Shown here piece after piece: positions 10,950 to 20,535 of a stretch of 64,000 nt of DNA (position 1 is its first letter; every line of letters starts with the position of its first letter). Below the pieces are notes generated by a model. It saw only the letters and a list, made by a program, of their open reading frames with translations, did no database searches and was not told the origin of the DNA. The position numbers and the translations under genes are program-made. Source of the DNA: Siphonodentalium dalli (lineage: Eukaryota > Mollusca > Scaphopoda > Gadilida > Siphonodentaliidae); the NCBI GenBank assembly GCA_032622095.1, contig CP136064.1, positions 182,066,011 to 182,130,010 on the forward strand, given 5' to 3'.

Positions 10950-11700
10950 CATTTGTTCTGGTGTCGTAAGAAAATGTGTTAGCAACATAGACAGTTTGAA
11001 GCAATATTTAATTCAATGATTGTTCCCAGAATCAAATTTTTCATTTCTAAAAAAGCCACCGGTCAAATAAAGCTACCTTATCCGGGGGTATATGTCCTAG
11101 CGGCCTTTTGCCTTATTTCTGTTTGAAGAACACAATGCTACTTATAATTTGCTGCTTATTTTGAAAATACAGGTCAAGTTCGAATTTGGGTTCGGTCCGA
11201 CTAATTTGACGGAGTTATGCCCCCTTTCCCACTTAAAATGTTCCGATTATATTGTTGTCCGGATGATAACTTGAATTTTGTAGTATTCGACAGAATTTGG
11301 TGAAACTTAATTGGTTTGTGGCCTTCATATGAGAAAGTCCTGATCGAGTTCGCATTAGGATTCGGTCCGTCCATTTCTTACGGAGGAATACTAAGTATGA
11401 CCATCACTCAATCCAGCATTCCGATTGGTCGGCGCCCGCGTGGCTAGTTGCAATTATTTCTCGGTGAACGCGCAACAGCTCATAACTGCAGCCTCATAAT
11501 AACATCGACACGTCATCAGTTTCAGAAAGAAGAACGCGTAATGTTTTGGGCGCACTTGGACTCGCGCAGGATTGACTTAATACATCATCGGGTTTCAATA
11601 TAAAGATAAATTGTTCCTGTTAACTTTTGCCAAGGGTGCTATGGGATATTTTGGGCTTGTTTTGTCACGATACACTTTTAGAAGTGGCTTTTTCGCTAAA
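10950..11700. other. No recognisable gene
   Basis: Intronic sequence. The stretches around 11160-11230 and 11340-11400 (CAAGTTCGAATTTGGGTTCGGTCCG and similar) are mildly repetitive between themselves and with 62720-62770. No coding signal. Confidence 0.35.
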
Positions 11701-11710
11701 TGTATATAAA

Positions 11711-11873
11711 TATAAGGATTAACTGTCATGTGGACTGTTTTTATGGAGATGTAACTGTGAGGTAAGTGGTCATAACTTGTATGTAAAACTCTTCGGGTTT
11801 TACACAAGTTATGACCACTTACCTCACGGTTACATCTCCATAAAACAGTCCACATGATAGTTAATCCTTATAT
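11711..11873. repeat. Hairpin MITE, 78-bp arms
   Basis: Left arm 11711-11789 (opening TATAAGGATTAACTGTCATG) and right arm 11796-11873 are reverse complements with only a few mismatches. The loop is about 6 bases around TCTTCG. The decayed LINE begins immediately after it. Confidence 0.85.
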
Positions 11874-12745
11874 AACACCGCTGTATAAGAAAGGGGAGAA
11901 GACATCTGCACAACTATACCGTCCACTATCTTTAATATCTATCTGCTGAAAACTGCTTGAACATATAATTCACGGTTCACCATCATATTATCAGCTACTT
12001 GGAATCAAATGACCAACTGACGGACTACCAATGTGGCTTAAGGAAGAAAAGGTCCCGTGAAACCCAACTTTTAATGACAGTGGGTGACCTAACAAGAGGG
12101 CCTTTAAAGGGCGAACAGATTGACGCAGCACTGCTCGACTTTTCTAAGGCATTTGATAAGGTACCACATCAGAGATTGTTACTGAAATGCGAAAGTTATG
12201 TCCAATGAAGAGAAAATCTTGGAATGGATCGGGGATTGAGAACACAGAGAGTAATCTTGGAAGGCAATCTCTCCAAAGCAACAATCGTAACATCGGGAGT
12301 ACCACAAGTAACTGTTATGGGACCATTGCTGTTCCTCGTCTATATCAGTGGTCTTCCCAAAACAGTTAAATCGATAGAAGATGCCAAAAAAAAACCTCGA
12401 AGAAGAACCTGTCAATCTACATAGCTGGGAAAAGAAGTGACAAATGGAGTTTAATGCAGACAAATGTGAAATAATAAGGATAACAAATAAAAGAAAATAA
12501 AACATCTTGGAACATCAGTACACCATCCACAGACAACCACTAAGATGTGTAAACTGTAAAGCCGACAAGGTACCTCGGTGTCACCATTCAGAACGACATG
12601 AATTGGAACGACCATATTTCCAAAAGATGCAAGAAGGCAAACTCCACAACAACCTTTATTGTGAGGAACCTGACCGACTGCAGTCCCACAATCAAAGAGC
12701 AGTGATACAAAGCTATGGTGTGTCTAATAGGTTTAAATTAAATAA
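11874..12745 (+). pseudogene. Decayed LINE reverse transcriptase, N and middle part
   Basis: Across three frames the segment reads through reverse transcriptase blocks in order: LYKKGEK and YRPLSLISI (11880-11945), DYQCGLRKKRS (12028-12058), DAALLDFSKAFDKVPHQRLL (12123-12180, the catalytic-Asp palm motif A), RTQRVILEG then VTSGVPQVTVMGPLLFLVYI (12240-12345, motif B region), then EFNADKCEI and the thumb region to 12745. The YADD-like box lies in a deleted or garbled part around 12380-12420. Frameshifts and stops make it dead. It resembles the Jockey/CR1-like metazoan group. The C-terminal parts continue at 13160-13375 and 13776-13965, split by two insertions. Confidence 0.85.
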
Positions 12746-13155
12746 ATAGCGTGGATTATGCCACTTGTTGAATTTACACGGTATCTCAATCAGCATAAAA
12801 ACACTCTGCCCGCTGATTGGGTTAAACTATGAGTAAGATATTTGTGCTTTAAAATATGCTGTATAGTCTATTGGATAATTTAAACAATGTTCACGAATAT
12901 GTCCATTCAGGTTACATTTATACATTTATGGTACCTGTGCAATTTTGGTACTGAACATTTCTGCGAATCTGAAGGTTGTATCAAAAGCGCTGGTTTTTAA
13001 ATGGAAAAGGCGTGGTACCGAGCAAAGCCAGTTATGTCACAAGATGTCAGTGGATTTGATATCTGCAAACTAAGGTATTTTGTATGTGTTATTTTCAACC
13101 AATTTCGACTTATGTTAGCATTGTCGCCTATAGAAAACATTCAGTTCCTGCTAAC
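12746..13155. mobile_element. Unidentified insertion inside the decayed LINE
   Basis: LINE coding similarity stops near 12745 and resumes near 13160 with VQYSSPVW. The 400 bp between are AT-rich, have no coding similarity and contain no clear terminal repeats. It could be an insertion or simply a degraded part. Confidence 0.35.
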
Positions 13156-13375
13156 CAATAGTGCAATACTCATCACCAGTATGGAACCACACACAGTGAA
13201 CACGCAGATAGAAAAAGTAAAACGACGAACAGCCAGAATGGTCAATAACAACTACAACAAGAGGAACAGCCAAAGTACATGGTGAAAACCATTGAACGGA
13301 GATCACTTGAAGACAGACGAAAATATGCTTCTTTGACAATGTTTTTCAAGTGCATCCAAGACTCGTCGTCATGCA

Positions 13376-13775
13376 TTAACCCTTTACCCAACAGAAGGGC
13401 CCTGTGCCAATGCATTCTCTTATATATGCGAGTCGACCATAGGTCGCCTCGCATATATAAGAGAATGCATTGGGTTAACACATTAAAAATTATAAAATTG
13501 TTAAAGAATGTAAGAAAAAATGGTAAAAAGTGTTAAAAAAAGATTTGTTTTAGGCCAATGCATTCTCTTATATATGCGAGGCGACCTATGGTCGACTCGC
13601 ATATATAAGAGAATGCATTGGCACAGGGCATAACTGTAACTATCACAATGTGGTCAATGAGCCGGTTCCAATGATATCCATATTTGTATGGTTCTATTGA
13701 GACAGACCGAAGATATTTATGGCTGTTGAAGCTTTATTTGGCCGGTTTTGGCCGGTTTGTTGGGTAAAGGGTTAA
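13376..13775. mobile_element. piggyBac-like MITE with TTAA target duplication
   Basis: TTAA at 13376-13379 and 13772-13775 flanks a 392-bp unit. Its ends are perfect 14-bp inverted repeats (CCCTTTACCCAACA at 13380-13393, complement at 13758-13771). TTAA targets and CCC-starting ends are characteristic of piggyBac-superfamily transposons. No transposase is present, so the element is non-autonomous. It interrupts the LINE C-terminal region. Inside it, 13400-13473 and 13555-13628 are exact inverted copies of one another, and each is itself a 67-bp palindrome. Confidence 0.85.
13400..13628. repeat. Nested palindromes inside the MITE
   Basis: 13407-13473 and 13555-13621 are palindromes with 26-bp arms (CCAATGCATTCTCTTATATA... 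outward). The two are themselves an exact 74-bp inverted pair separated by 81 bp of AT-rich spacer. Single strands could form a two-hairpin or one long cruciform structure. Confidence 0.9.
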
Positions 13776-14341
13776 ACAATCAACTACACTTGTAAAGAGC
13801 AGAATTAACATAAAATCAAGAATGTGCGCAAAGATGACTACAAGCGATCATTCGTCTCATCGGTCATACGGATATGGAACTCCCTATCACAAAAGCAGTG
13901 GCATGCACATTCCTGGAAGATTTTCAGAAGGAGATGCTCAATACAGGCTGAGAGATGACAAAGCGGAGATTTTAAACTGGACGATTTTACTTGTATATAT
14001 TCACCTCCTGGCTTTTAAACTACATTTGCTTTTAACGACTTCCTCGTCCGAATGTGAGCACAAGTGCGATAATGTTTCGACAGAAAGATATCTGCAGAAT
14101 TTGCACTGTAACAAAAGAAGAAGGCTTTGTTCGGGACTGGCTGGTCTGATTACCGTAGCAATTAGTAATATGGGTAATATGTATAAATATCTAATTAAAC
14201 TTAAACTACGTGCAGTAAAATAAAGAATAATGCACGAATCCTTCGGTATGTCTAATCAATAAACTTGGGACGCGCAATTAGTCAAGTGTGGTATAAATAT
14301 ATTACAATCTAATACAACAATAAGAGTGACAGATACACTAA

Positions 14342-14700
14342 CAATTGAAAGTTTAAACTCAGAACATATAAATAAGTTTAAAAAAGACATTTTCGATGAC
14401 GACAGACCAGATGGTGCTAATAAACTGCGAACTTACAGAACTTTTAAAGAATATTAGTATATAGAACCGTACCTCAGACACGTTCGATAGTCAGCTGAAA
14501 GAGAAATTAACCCGACTACGTGTTATCAATCATATTTGGCTATAGAAAAGGGTCGAAACACGCAACCAAAAACGTCATTAAAAGACAGAATTTGTCACAT
14601 GTGTGATGAACATAAAGTTGAAACAGAAACATTTGCAGTTTTGCAATGCGTACGCTGACTCTAGAAAATACTTGTTTGATATTGCCCAAAATTATAGCAT
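14342..14700 (+). pseudogene. Fragment of LINE ORF2 C-terminus
   Basis: A frame gives an Asp-rich stretch followed by ANKLRTYRTFKEY and a stop at 14456. After a frame change come YLAIEKGRNTQPKTSLKDRI and a Cys/His box, CHMCDEHKVETETF...C (14590-14650). This is the C-terminal zinc-like region of many metazoan LINE ORF2 proteins. It seems separate from the LINE ending at 13965, because it is of another subfamily layout. Confidence 0.7.
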
Positions 14701-15440
14701 AGATATCAAAACACGAGTACTGATAAACGAGGTTCGAAACGTGACACCATTCAAAGTTATAATGTCAGGGTGACATTTGGTGGGTTTTTTTTCGAAGTGT
14801 GATAAAAATTCAAAAAATATATGTGGTACGATCATTTCTTTCCCCTCACTGAATTCAGCCCATATCTTTAAAACAATTGGCATATTTTGTTGATAAAATG
14901 CAATCCTTCGGTTGTCTAAAGTGGATTTTTGACATATCTAATAGGTTGCCTACAATAAAATTGTTGCACTGCTTTGCTTATACAATAAGTTAACGATGAT
15001 TGATCACAATTTGCAGTGACTGCCAAAACGGAATGTCATTTACAAGAGATATTTGAACATTATTGACTTTTTTGTGCCAGTAAGCGATCATCTTTGAATG
15101 GAATAACATATGTCCATGAATGTCGGTACTACACTATTGATGAATTGCCTATAAAGAGAAAAAAGAATACCCTTATATGAAATATACACATAATCAGTCC
15201 GTTCTTAGGGCAACCCTACATCTGAACTTATAATTGCGTCACCTTTGTGATGTCATAATTCCCTGCAGCCGCGGACCCAGTTTATCTATTTCCTCAGAGC
15301 TATGGACCTTCTCGGATTTAGAAAATAGCAACATTTTCCATCCATATGGTTGCGAGTTTATCAGCCATTGAAATCACTGTTAGATAAGCCGTAAGTGTGC
15401 GGATTTCTTCCAGCACTAAAACTGGCAATATCGTGATATG
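14701..15440. other. No recognisable gene
   Basis: I see only AT-rich intronic sequence here. Confidence 0.35.
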
Positions 15441-15765
15441 GCCTTCGTTCCTGAAAGGGACTTTAAACCCAATTAATCAATCCCCATCCAAATAAATATT
15501 TAGTATTCTCCACTCTCTAAACTTAGCGTCGGGAGGGCATATACCACGCTTGGCTTTGCACATGTTTGGTATAGTAATAAAGCAATATTGTGAGTGAAAG
15601 GTTACACCCATACGATGTGGTCCATCGGTTGATTTTTACCACAATTTGGGACCTTCTAGAACTCATAAAACAACACAGTTTCTCCCGATACAAACATTTA
15701 ACATTGTCCACTCTCTAAAATGAGTGTCGGGGACATATGCCATGCTTGGTGTTGCAATTGTTATA
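15440..15765. repeat. Direct duplication, about 200-bp spacing
   Basis: TCCACTCTCTAAA, GTCGGG and CATGCTTGG/CACGCTTGG recur at 15508-15553 and 15709-15755, with related upstream text. Two diverged copies. Confidence 0.6.
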
Positions 15766-16182
15766 TTGTTCATGTTTAAAAATGAGTGTTCTTATTTAAA
15801 AAGTGAGCAAGGTCTGCAAAATCAATGTATTCGAGCAGACGATAACAATCTTGAGTCTCCTATAGCCATGGCATGGCAATGCATCGCCAATTATGACGGG
15901 CTATGGAGTGATGGGTGTTTCACCACTAAAAAGGTCCCAAAATTAGTTGTTACTCAAGTTTATACAGTTAAAGTTCAAATCAATGTTGATCGAATTTTGA
16001 TATAATATCTCTCACAAGAAATGTATTTCCCTGTTTTTTTAAAAAGCCACCCCCCCCCCCCCCAAACTAGCCAATTTTTCTGGGGACGTGGGGTCAGTGA
16101 ATTTTAATTCTACAGCAAATTGAAAAAAGATTAAGACAAATATAAATAAGATGCTGATGACGACTTTCGATTTTACACTAAC

Positions 16183-16562
16183 CTCGATGTTATAAGATCC
16201 TGGTGAATATTATTATTTGGGACCTTCGGTGTTGCAATGCAGGATTGTGTGACCATTTTCATCCCGTCCGCTAGATTAACCCGGACGTCAACGTATACCG
16301 TCGACCCAAGAGCTGCATCGCCGACCGGAGTCGTAAAAAGATGGTCTTTATAAAACACAACTTCAGCTGCGACCAGCACCGTACCATTGACGAATCCACC
16401 CCCAGTATCGGGTCCAATGGTTGCTGACCCGGTATCATGCTTTGGGATAGAACACTCCAGATTGACTCTCCACTCCTCAAAAACTACAATTTCTGTTTTG
16501 TTTCTTCTGTCGCCAGGTGCGTAATTTATGTAGTTTGAGAAATATATATTATCGTCATCCTC
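16183..16562 (-). CDS. ZP-domain protein, middle exon (end of ZP-N, start of ZP-C)
   Basis: A 380-bp open exon with acceptor TTCATTGCAG before 16562 and donor GAG|GTTAGT after 16183. The translation holds FSNYINY, where ZP domains carry 'ivYsN-v-y' closing ZP-N. A basic linker (GDRRNKTE) follows, then WRVNLEC, LVAAEVVFYKDHLF, STVYVDVRVNL and KMVTQSCIATP. The last block matches the ZP-C signature 'vyvev-l...L-l-v-sCwaTP' and is followed by DLITS, where 'Y-LI-x-x-GC' is expected. Two Cys fall at the usual places. The exon ends in phase 2, which fits the exon at 3831. The gene probably encodes an extracellular filament-forming protein. Confidence 0.82.
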
Positions 16563-17309
16563 CTGCAATGAAACTCATACGAATAATAAAGCTGGAGCAT
16601 GTAAAATTTCAGATCATGCCATAAATCTCTTTGCTGGCTTCGCCCGTACAAATCATATTTCACCAATTCAAAAACATGGGAAGTGTTCTGATTGAACACA
16701 CCACATATGTAAAATATTTCTTATAGTTAATAGCTGTTCCTTAATAATGTCTTCCACGGTAGGCGAAGATGCCAGCTCGATATTACATGTACCTGCTTTA
16801 GGCGACCTCTATGGGCCTATTTTGCTAACAATAATGGAATGTTCAATGCTTATTGCAACAATCGGCTCATAAAAACCGTTCAAATCGTGTAATCCCGAGC
16901 TGGGATCACAGCTGGTATTAAAGACATATTATGGACTTGTTCGGGTGTGATAGTGTGTGAAACTGACAAATTAGTAACCAGGCGCTGTGCCAACTGGAGG
17001 AATGTTGCATTCTACTAACATCACCGAAAATCTCAAGCAAATCGACCGTACCACTCCATAGAAAATATTGTCTAAAATACGCTCAATTGTAAATATTTAC
17101 GTCTCGATTCGGGACTCCACAATCGGCGATAAACTAACGAAAACGAGTTCGTCATCAGTAGTCGCTACATTTAATTAATATATAACAATGACGGTGTGTG
17201 TTGTCAATTTGGATATAATATTTGTAAAAATAACTGCTTTATTTCTTTATTTTTATTTAAACACCCTTCCCGAGTGTTTTCACATCACTTTAACAAAGGA
17301 ATAAATTCC

Positions 17310-17570
17310 CTGTGTCAGAACATTAAAACGTTCCCAGATTTTGAACGGTTGGAAGACTATATAAACGTCGTCGCAATTGTATCCGTTGGTTTTGCGAAAC
17401 CTCCCTAGTACTGTAGAGAGGTTTCACAAAAGCAACGGATATATCTACGGCGACATTTATGGTACCACGTTTCAAATCATGCGCACTTTCGAACCGTAAC
17501 CGCGATGTAGTAACGGTGCGACGGATAGACAACCAATAGAGAGGTTACGCAAAAGCAGCGAATAGAAGGA
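17310..17570. repeat. Imperfect hairpin repeat in intron
   Basis: TATCCGTTGGTTTTGCGAAA (from about 17379) pairs with TTTCACAAAAGCAACGGATA (17422-17441), and pairing extends outward to about 17320 and 17500. A third partial copy (AGAGAGGTTACGCAAAAGCA) lies at 17536-17555. Confidence 0.65.
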
Positions 17571-17749
17571 CGATCGAATAGATAATTGTTCGCATTATAC
17601 ATAATCAGGGCGCTAGATCATGCAAAGCGGAAACTCACTGCGTAAGATTTACCAACCATTCCTTAATGTGTATTTTTTCTGATAATTCCGTTCCGGTTCG
17701 TCGACTTAACGTGCGCAAGAATTAATATGGATATGTTCATACCACCCAT

Positions 17750-18360
17750 TCACAACACGTGGCTAGAGGGTCTCCGTGTGAAGGTGGGTCCACATTTGAA
17801 TTTCCGACCGGGTCAATATTATTTTGGCTACTATGGCCAGGGATGAACATAATCCACTGCGTTGACAACGCTTCGACGCAGTAGGAGAACATTTTCATTA
17901 TCTGAACCAGGAAATCCCTAACAGCTAGTGGTCTAACGCGAGGCACATTCACACCCCGATTTGTTTGTTTTTTCCTTAAATTAATTGGCAGATGGGGAGG
18001 GACAATGACGCACCAGTCGACCATGGTTCGGCCCGGTGTGAGAAAATTTGTAAAATCTCAGCATCTAGACTAGCCTCAAGCTTTCCAATTGTTGGAAATT
18101 TCCAACCTGATATCCCCCTAAGGTTGGAAAAGTTCCAACTGATGGCCTTTTCAGTCCCAATATTTTGACCAAAAGTAGGAAACAATGCAAATGTTTGCTC
18201 CACTAATAATTTTTTTGAAAATCAAACTACGAGAACAATTTCAACCTATTGTTGGTGTGAAATTTCCAACTTATGTTGTGTCAGGTATGAAATTTCAAAC
18301 TAGAAAATTGTGACCAAAGTTGGGGGTGAGACACCCCACCCATGTCGACACGTCCATGCA
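17750..18360 (-). repeat. Dispersed repeat 'GAGACCCTCTAGCC' family, copy 2
   Basis: The reverse complement contains GAGACCCTCTAGCCACGTG. CTAGACTAGCCTCAAGC, GTTGGAAATTTCCAACC, ACGAGAACAATTTCAACC and GTGAAATTTCCAACTTATG pair with the copy at 7860-8720 and partly with 39800-40250. Confidence 0.6.
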
Positions 18361-18557
18361 CCCTATTCATCGTGTTCTCCGTTTGCAATCTACATGATGC
18401 TAAGTTAGTTGGCGTTCCGTGCAATCACGGTCGATAAACACTAAAGTACAAAACTGATCGTAGTCGAATGTTTTGACCCCACGTTAATTGTATCCTTTTC
18501 TCTATCCGTCAGATGCGAAACCTCACTATTGCTATAAATACCACTACTGGAACATAC

Positions 18558-18760
18558 CCGTTCTTTCATATAGCAACATGTAAAGCAGACATCTGCCTTT
18601 GCGTTGTTGCCTGCAAGATTTAGGTAGCAACCTGTATCATCGCCGATCACCATGGATTTGTAGTCCGAACCGGGGTGAATCTGATGCAATGCTGTAATGT
18701 CGACTGTAACATGCATACCGGTCGAGGTGCAGTGGATTCCAATGGTATCCTTAACATCAG
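18558..18760 (-). CDS. ZP-domain protein, ZP-N exon
   Basis: A 203-bp open exon preceded by acceptor GAATCTTCAG and followed by a consensus donor CGG|GTATGT. The translation opens DVKDTIGIHCTSTGMHVTVD, matching the ZP-N opening 'i-v-C-x4-M-x-V-x-v', and goes on to IGDDTGCYLNL (second conserved Cys), then VCFTCCYMKER. Joined in phase 0 to the exon at 16562, the ZP-N 'YSN'-like block follows after about ten residues, slightly shorter than usual. The exon begins with the last two bases of a codon, so an upstream exon must end in phase 1. I could not find it, nor a signal peptide, in 18.76-64 kb. Confidence 0.75.
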
Positions 18761-18961
18761 CTGAAGATTCATAATAATAATTGATTTATTCTCTCTTCAA
18801 AATAACAGGATACTGAGAAACGAAAAGCATATACACAAAGGATGGAAATATATAGTGTCTACAACATACACTACATGTTAAGCCACTTCTGACTAGTACA
18901 TCCAGTCAAATAACTATGGATACCCAACTATCAAGCAAATTAAGGTGGGAGAATAATATTA

Positions 18962-19107
18962 TCCATCATGACCTGGGGTGTGGGATGGAAAAATCTCACC
19001 CGAGGGGCCAGATATTTGGGCCGGACACGAGGCTTGCCGAGTGTCCGGACCAAATATCTGGCCCCGAGGGTGAGATTTTTCCATCCCACACCCCAGGTCA
19101 TGATGGA
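18962..19107. repeat. Foldback element, about 70-bp arms
   Basis: Left arm 18962-19033 (TCCATCATGACCTGGGGTGT inward) and right arm 19040-19107 are near-perfect complements with a loop of about 6 bases. It is similar in style to the hairpins at 11711 and 38362 but different in sequence. Frames across it are palindrome artefacts. Confidence 0.9.
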
Positions 19108-19980
19108 ACATTTTTCTCCCAACCCAAGAGCCTCATTCCGATTTTTTGTTTTATACCAATCTTTGGCACATTCCAGTAGCTTCGTAACGGTATATCTGGG
19201 GAGAAATCTGATGCGATATTCGTGATTAACTGGGATGATTTCGGTATATACCAAAGGTATATACGATAAAAACAAAGCGCGTTACCCGTGCGCGCAGGGT
19301 TAATACGTTAGAGTGAAATCGACACGGTAAAGATTGTGAAAACGACACGGACACGTCACATTATTGCACCTGCATAAATTCCGAGAAACGCGCGTATTGA
19401 TATGAAGTATATACAACTGGACTAACCGTGTTTGTCATCGGAAATGACCATATCGATACCATTTGAAAAGGAAACATGTGAATATATGATAGACAAATGT
19501 TAGTTAGACGCGTTCGACGATGACAACTGTTCGAATGTGGAATTATTTCGTTCGTCATTTGTGAAGCGGCTATTGTTTACCTGTTACGAAATGTGCCAGT
19601 TTCGCTTGGGGGTCTTCCGTTTTATGGAATATGTTCACAAATTAGTCGTTTATATTTCATGTTATATATGTAACTCTGTGTCTGCAAGTGAGGTTATGTT
19701 GAAGGTTTTTCGTGATTAACAGTTGAGGCTTATCTCCATTTGTATTAGCGTCCACGAATTCGTCCGTATTTATTTACTTGAAACGTGAAGCGTAACTGGT
19801 TGGTCGCCATTGTTTTGATCTGTTTTAGTTCACACAAAACGTGATGACGGATTGTTAAATTAGTTCCGGCTCTTAATTAAATAGGTAAAGCAGTCACGTG
19901 GGTGGTGTGAGATAGATGGTCACGTGTTATGTGAGACAGGGAAATCTCACCCAGCTATCTCACACTGGCTGCCTGTGCTA
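19108..19980. other. No recognisable gene; small GTGTGAGATA hairpin
   Basis: No coding similarity. GTGTGAGATAG near 19899 and CTATCTCACAC near 19955 form a weak inverted pair with CACGTG motifs between. Confidence 0.4.
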
Positions 19981-19984
19981 AAGT

Positions 19985-20535
19985 GTGTAGAGGGTGGGAG
20001 AATCTGGAGTCCTTAAACAACTTGAAAATCAAAACAAAAGAAGGCTGCAGGACCAGATAGCATAATCCTTACCATCTTACCAAGAGTCTTAACGGTGCTC
20101 ATCCAGAAAACACTTGACATCGGGTTGCTACCAACCGACTGGATAAAAGGCAATGTTGCACCAATATTTAAGAAATGTGATAGAGTAGACCCTTCAAACT
20201 ATCGGCCAATCACTTTAACATACACCATGTGCAAAATCACCGAACATATTATTGCTTCGCACATAACAAACATCTTACAACATACTGTATGACTTATAAC
20301 ATGATTTACATGAATGTCGGCCCTGTGCGACACAGCTTATCCAAATCGTTGATGATCTAGCTGAAAAACTCTTCAAAGGCCAACAAACTGACGTTAGCAT
20401 ATTGGAATGTAGTAAAGTCAACCTTGCAAAAACAATACATAAATTAAATTAACATGGAATTATAGGTCCCAACTTGAAATGGCCGCAGTTAGGTCGTTGT
20501 ATTGGAGTGGAAAAGCTCATCTGCTGTGACCTGTC
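19985..20535 (+). pseudogene. Decayed LINE reverse transcriptase, 5' half of a split copy
   Basis: It reads KAAGPDSI (about 20040), LPTDWIKGNVAPIFKKCDRV and NYRPITLTYTMCKITEHIIA (20129-20255). After a frame change come ATQLIQIVDDLAEKLFKGQQ, TDVSILECSK and HKLN (20320-20450), so the palm motif A aspartate region has decayed. Similarity stops near 20535, before the 'SGVPQG' block. The continuation is found at 22381 on the same strand. Confidence 0.8.

Larger units (their letters stand above)
13160..13965 (+). pseudogene. Decayed LINE reverse transcriptase, C-terminal parts
   Basis: 13164-13375 reads VQYSSPVWNH, KVKRRTARMVNNNYNKR and RRSLEDRRKYASLTMFFKCI in successive frames, the usual thumb/C-terminal region after the palm of metazoan LINEs. 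After the TTAA-flanked insertion (13376-13775) the next LINE block resumes with SSVIRIWNSLSQKQW (13855-13900) and a short Lys/Arg-rich tail. It belongs to the same copy as 11874-12745. Multiple frameshifts. Confidence 0.8.
3832..16182 (-). other. Inferred 12.35-kb intron of the ZP gene
   Basis: Minus-strand donor GTTAGT follows the exon at 16183, and the acceptor TTTTTTCAG precedes the exon at 3831. The phases agree (two codon bases before, one after). The interval holds ACTAGCTGA repeats, a 171-bp repeat array, LINE fossils and a piggyBac-like MITE, and no other host exon that I could recognise. Additional small exons cannot be excluded. Confidence 0.6.
16563..18557 (-). other. Inferred 1995-bp intron of the ZP gene
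   Basis: Donor GTATGT at 18557-18552 and acceptor TTGCAG at 16568-16563 (minus strand), phase 0 on both sides. It contains the hairpin at 17310-17500 and a copy of the dispersed GAGACCCTCTAGCC repeat. Confidence 0.7.

Noticed and set aside
15724-16005. Small secreted protein with hydrophobic N-terminus
   Set aside because: No homologue recognised. It starts in a duplicated non-coding segment, and the hydrophobic run is probably chance.
18940-19275. Mirror-image ORFs on both strands
   Set aside because: They are created by the near-perfect palindrome at 18962-19107.
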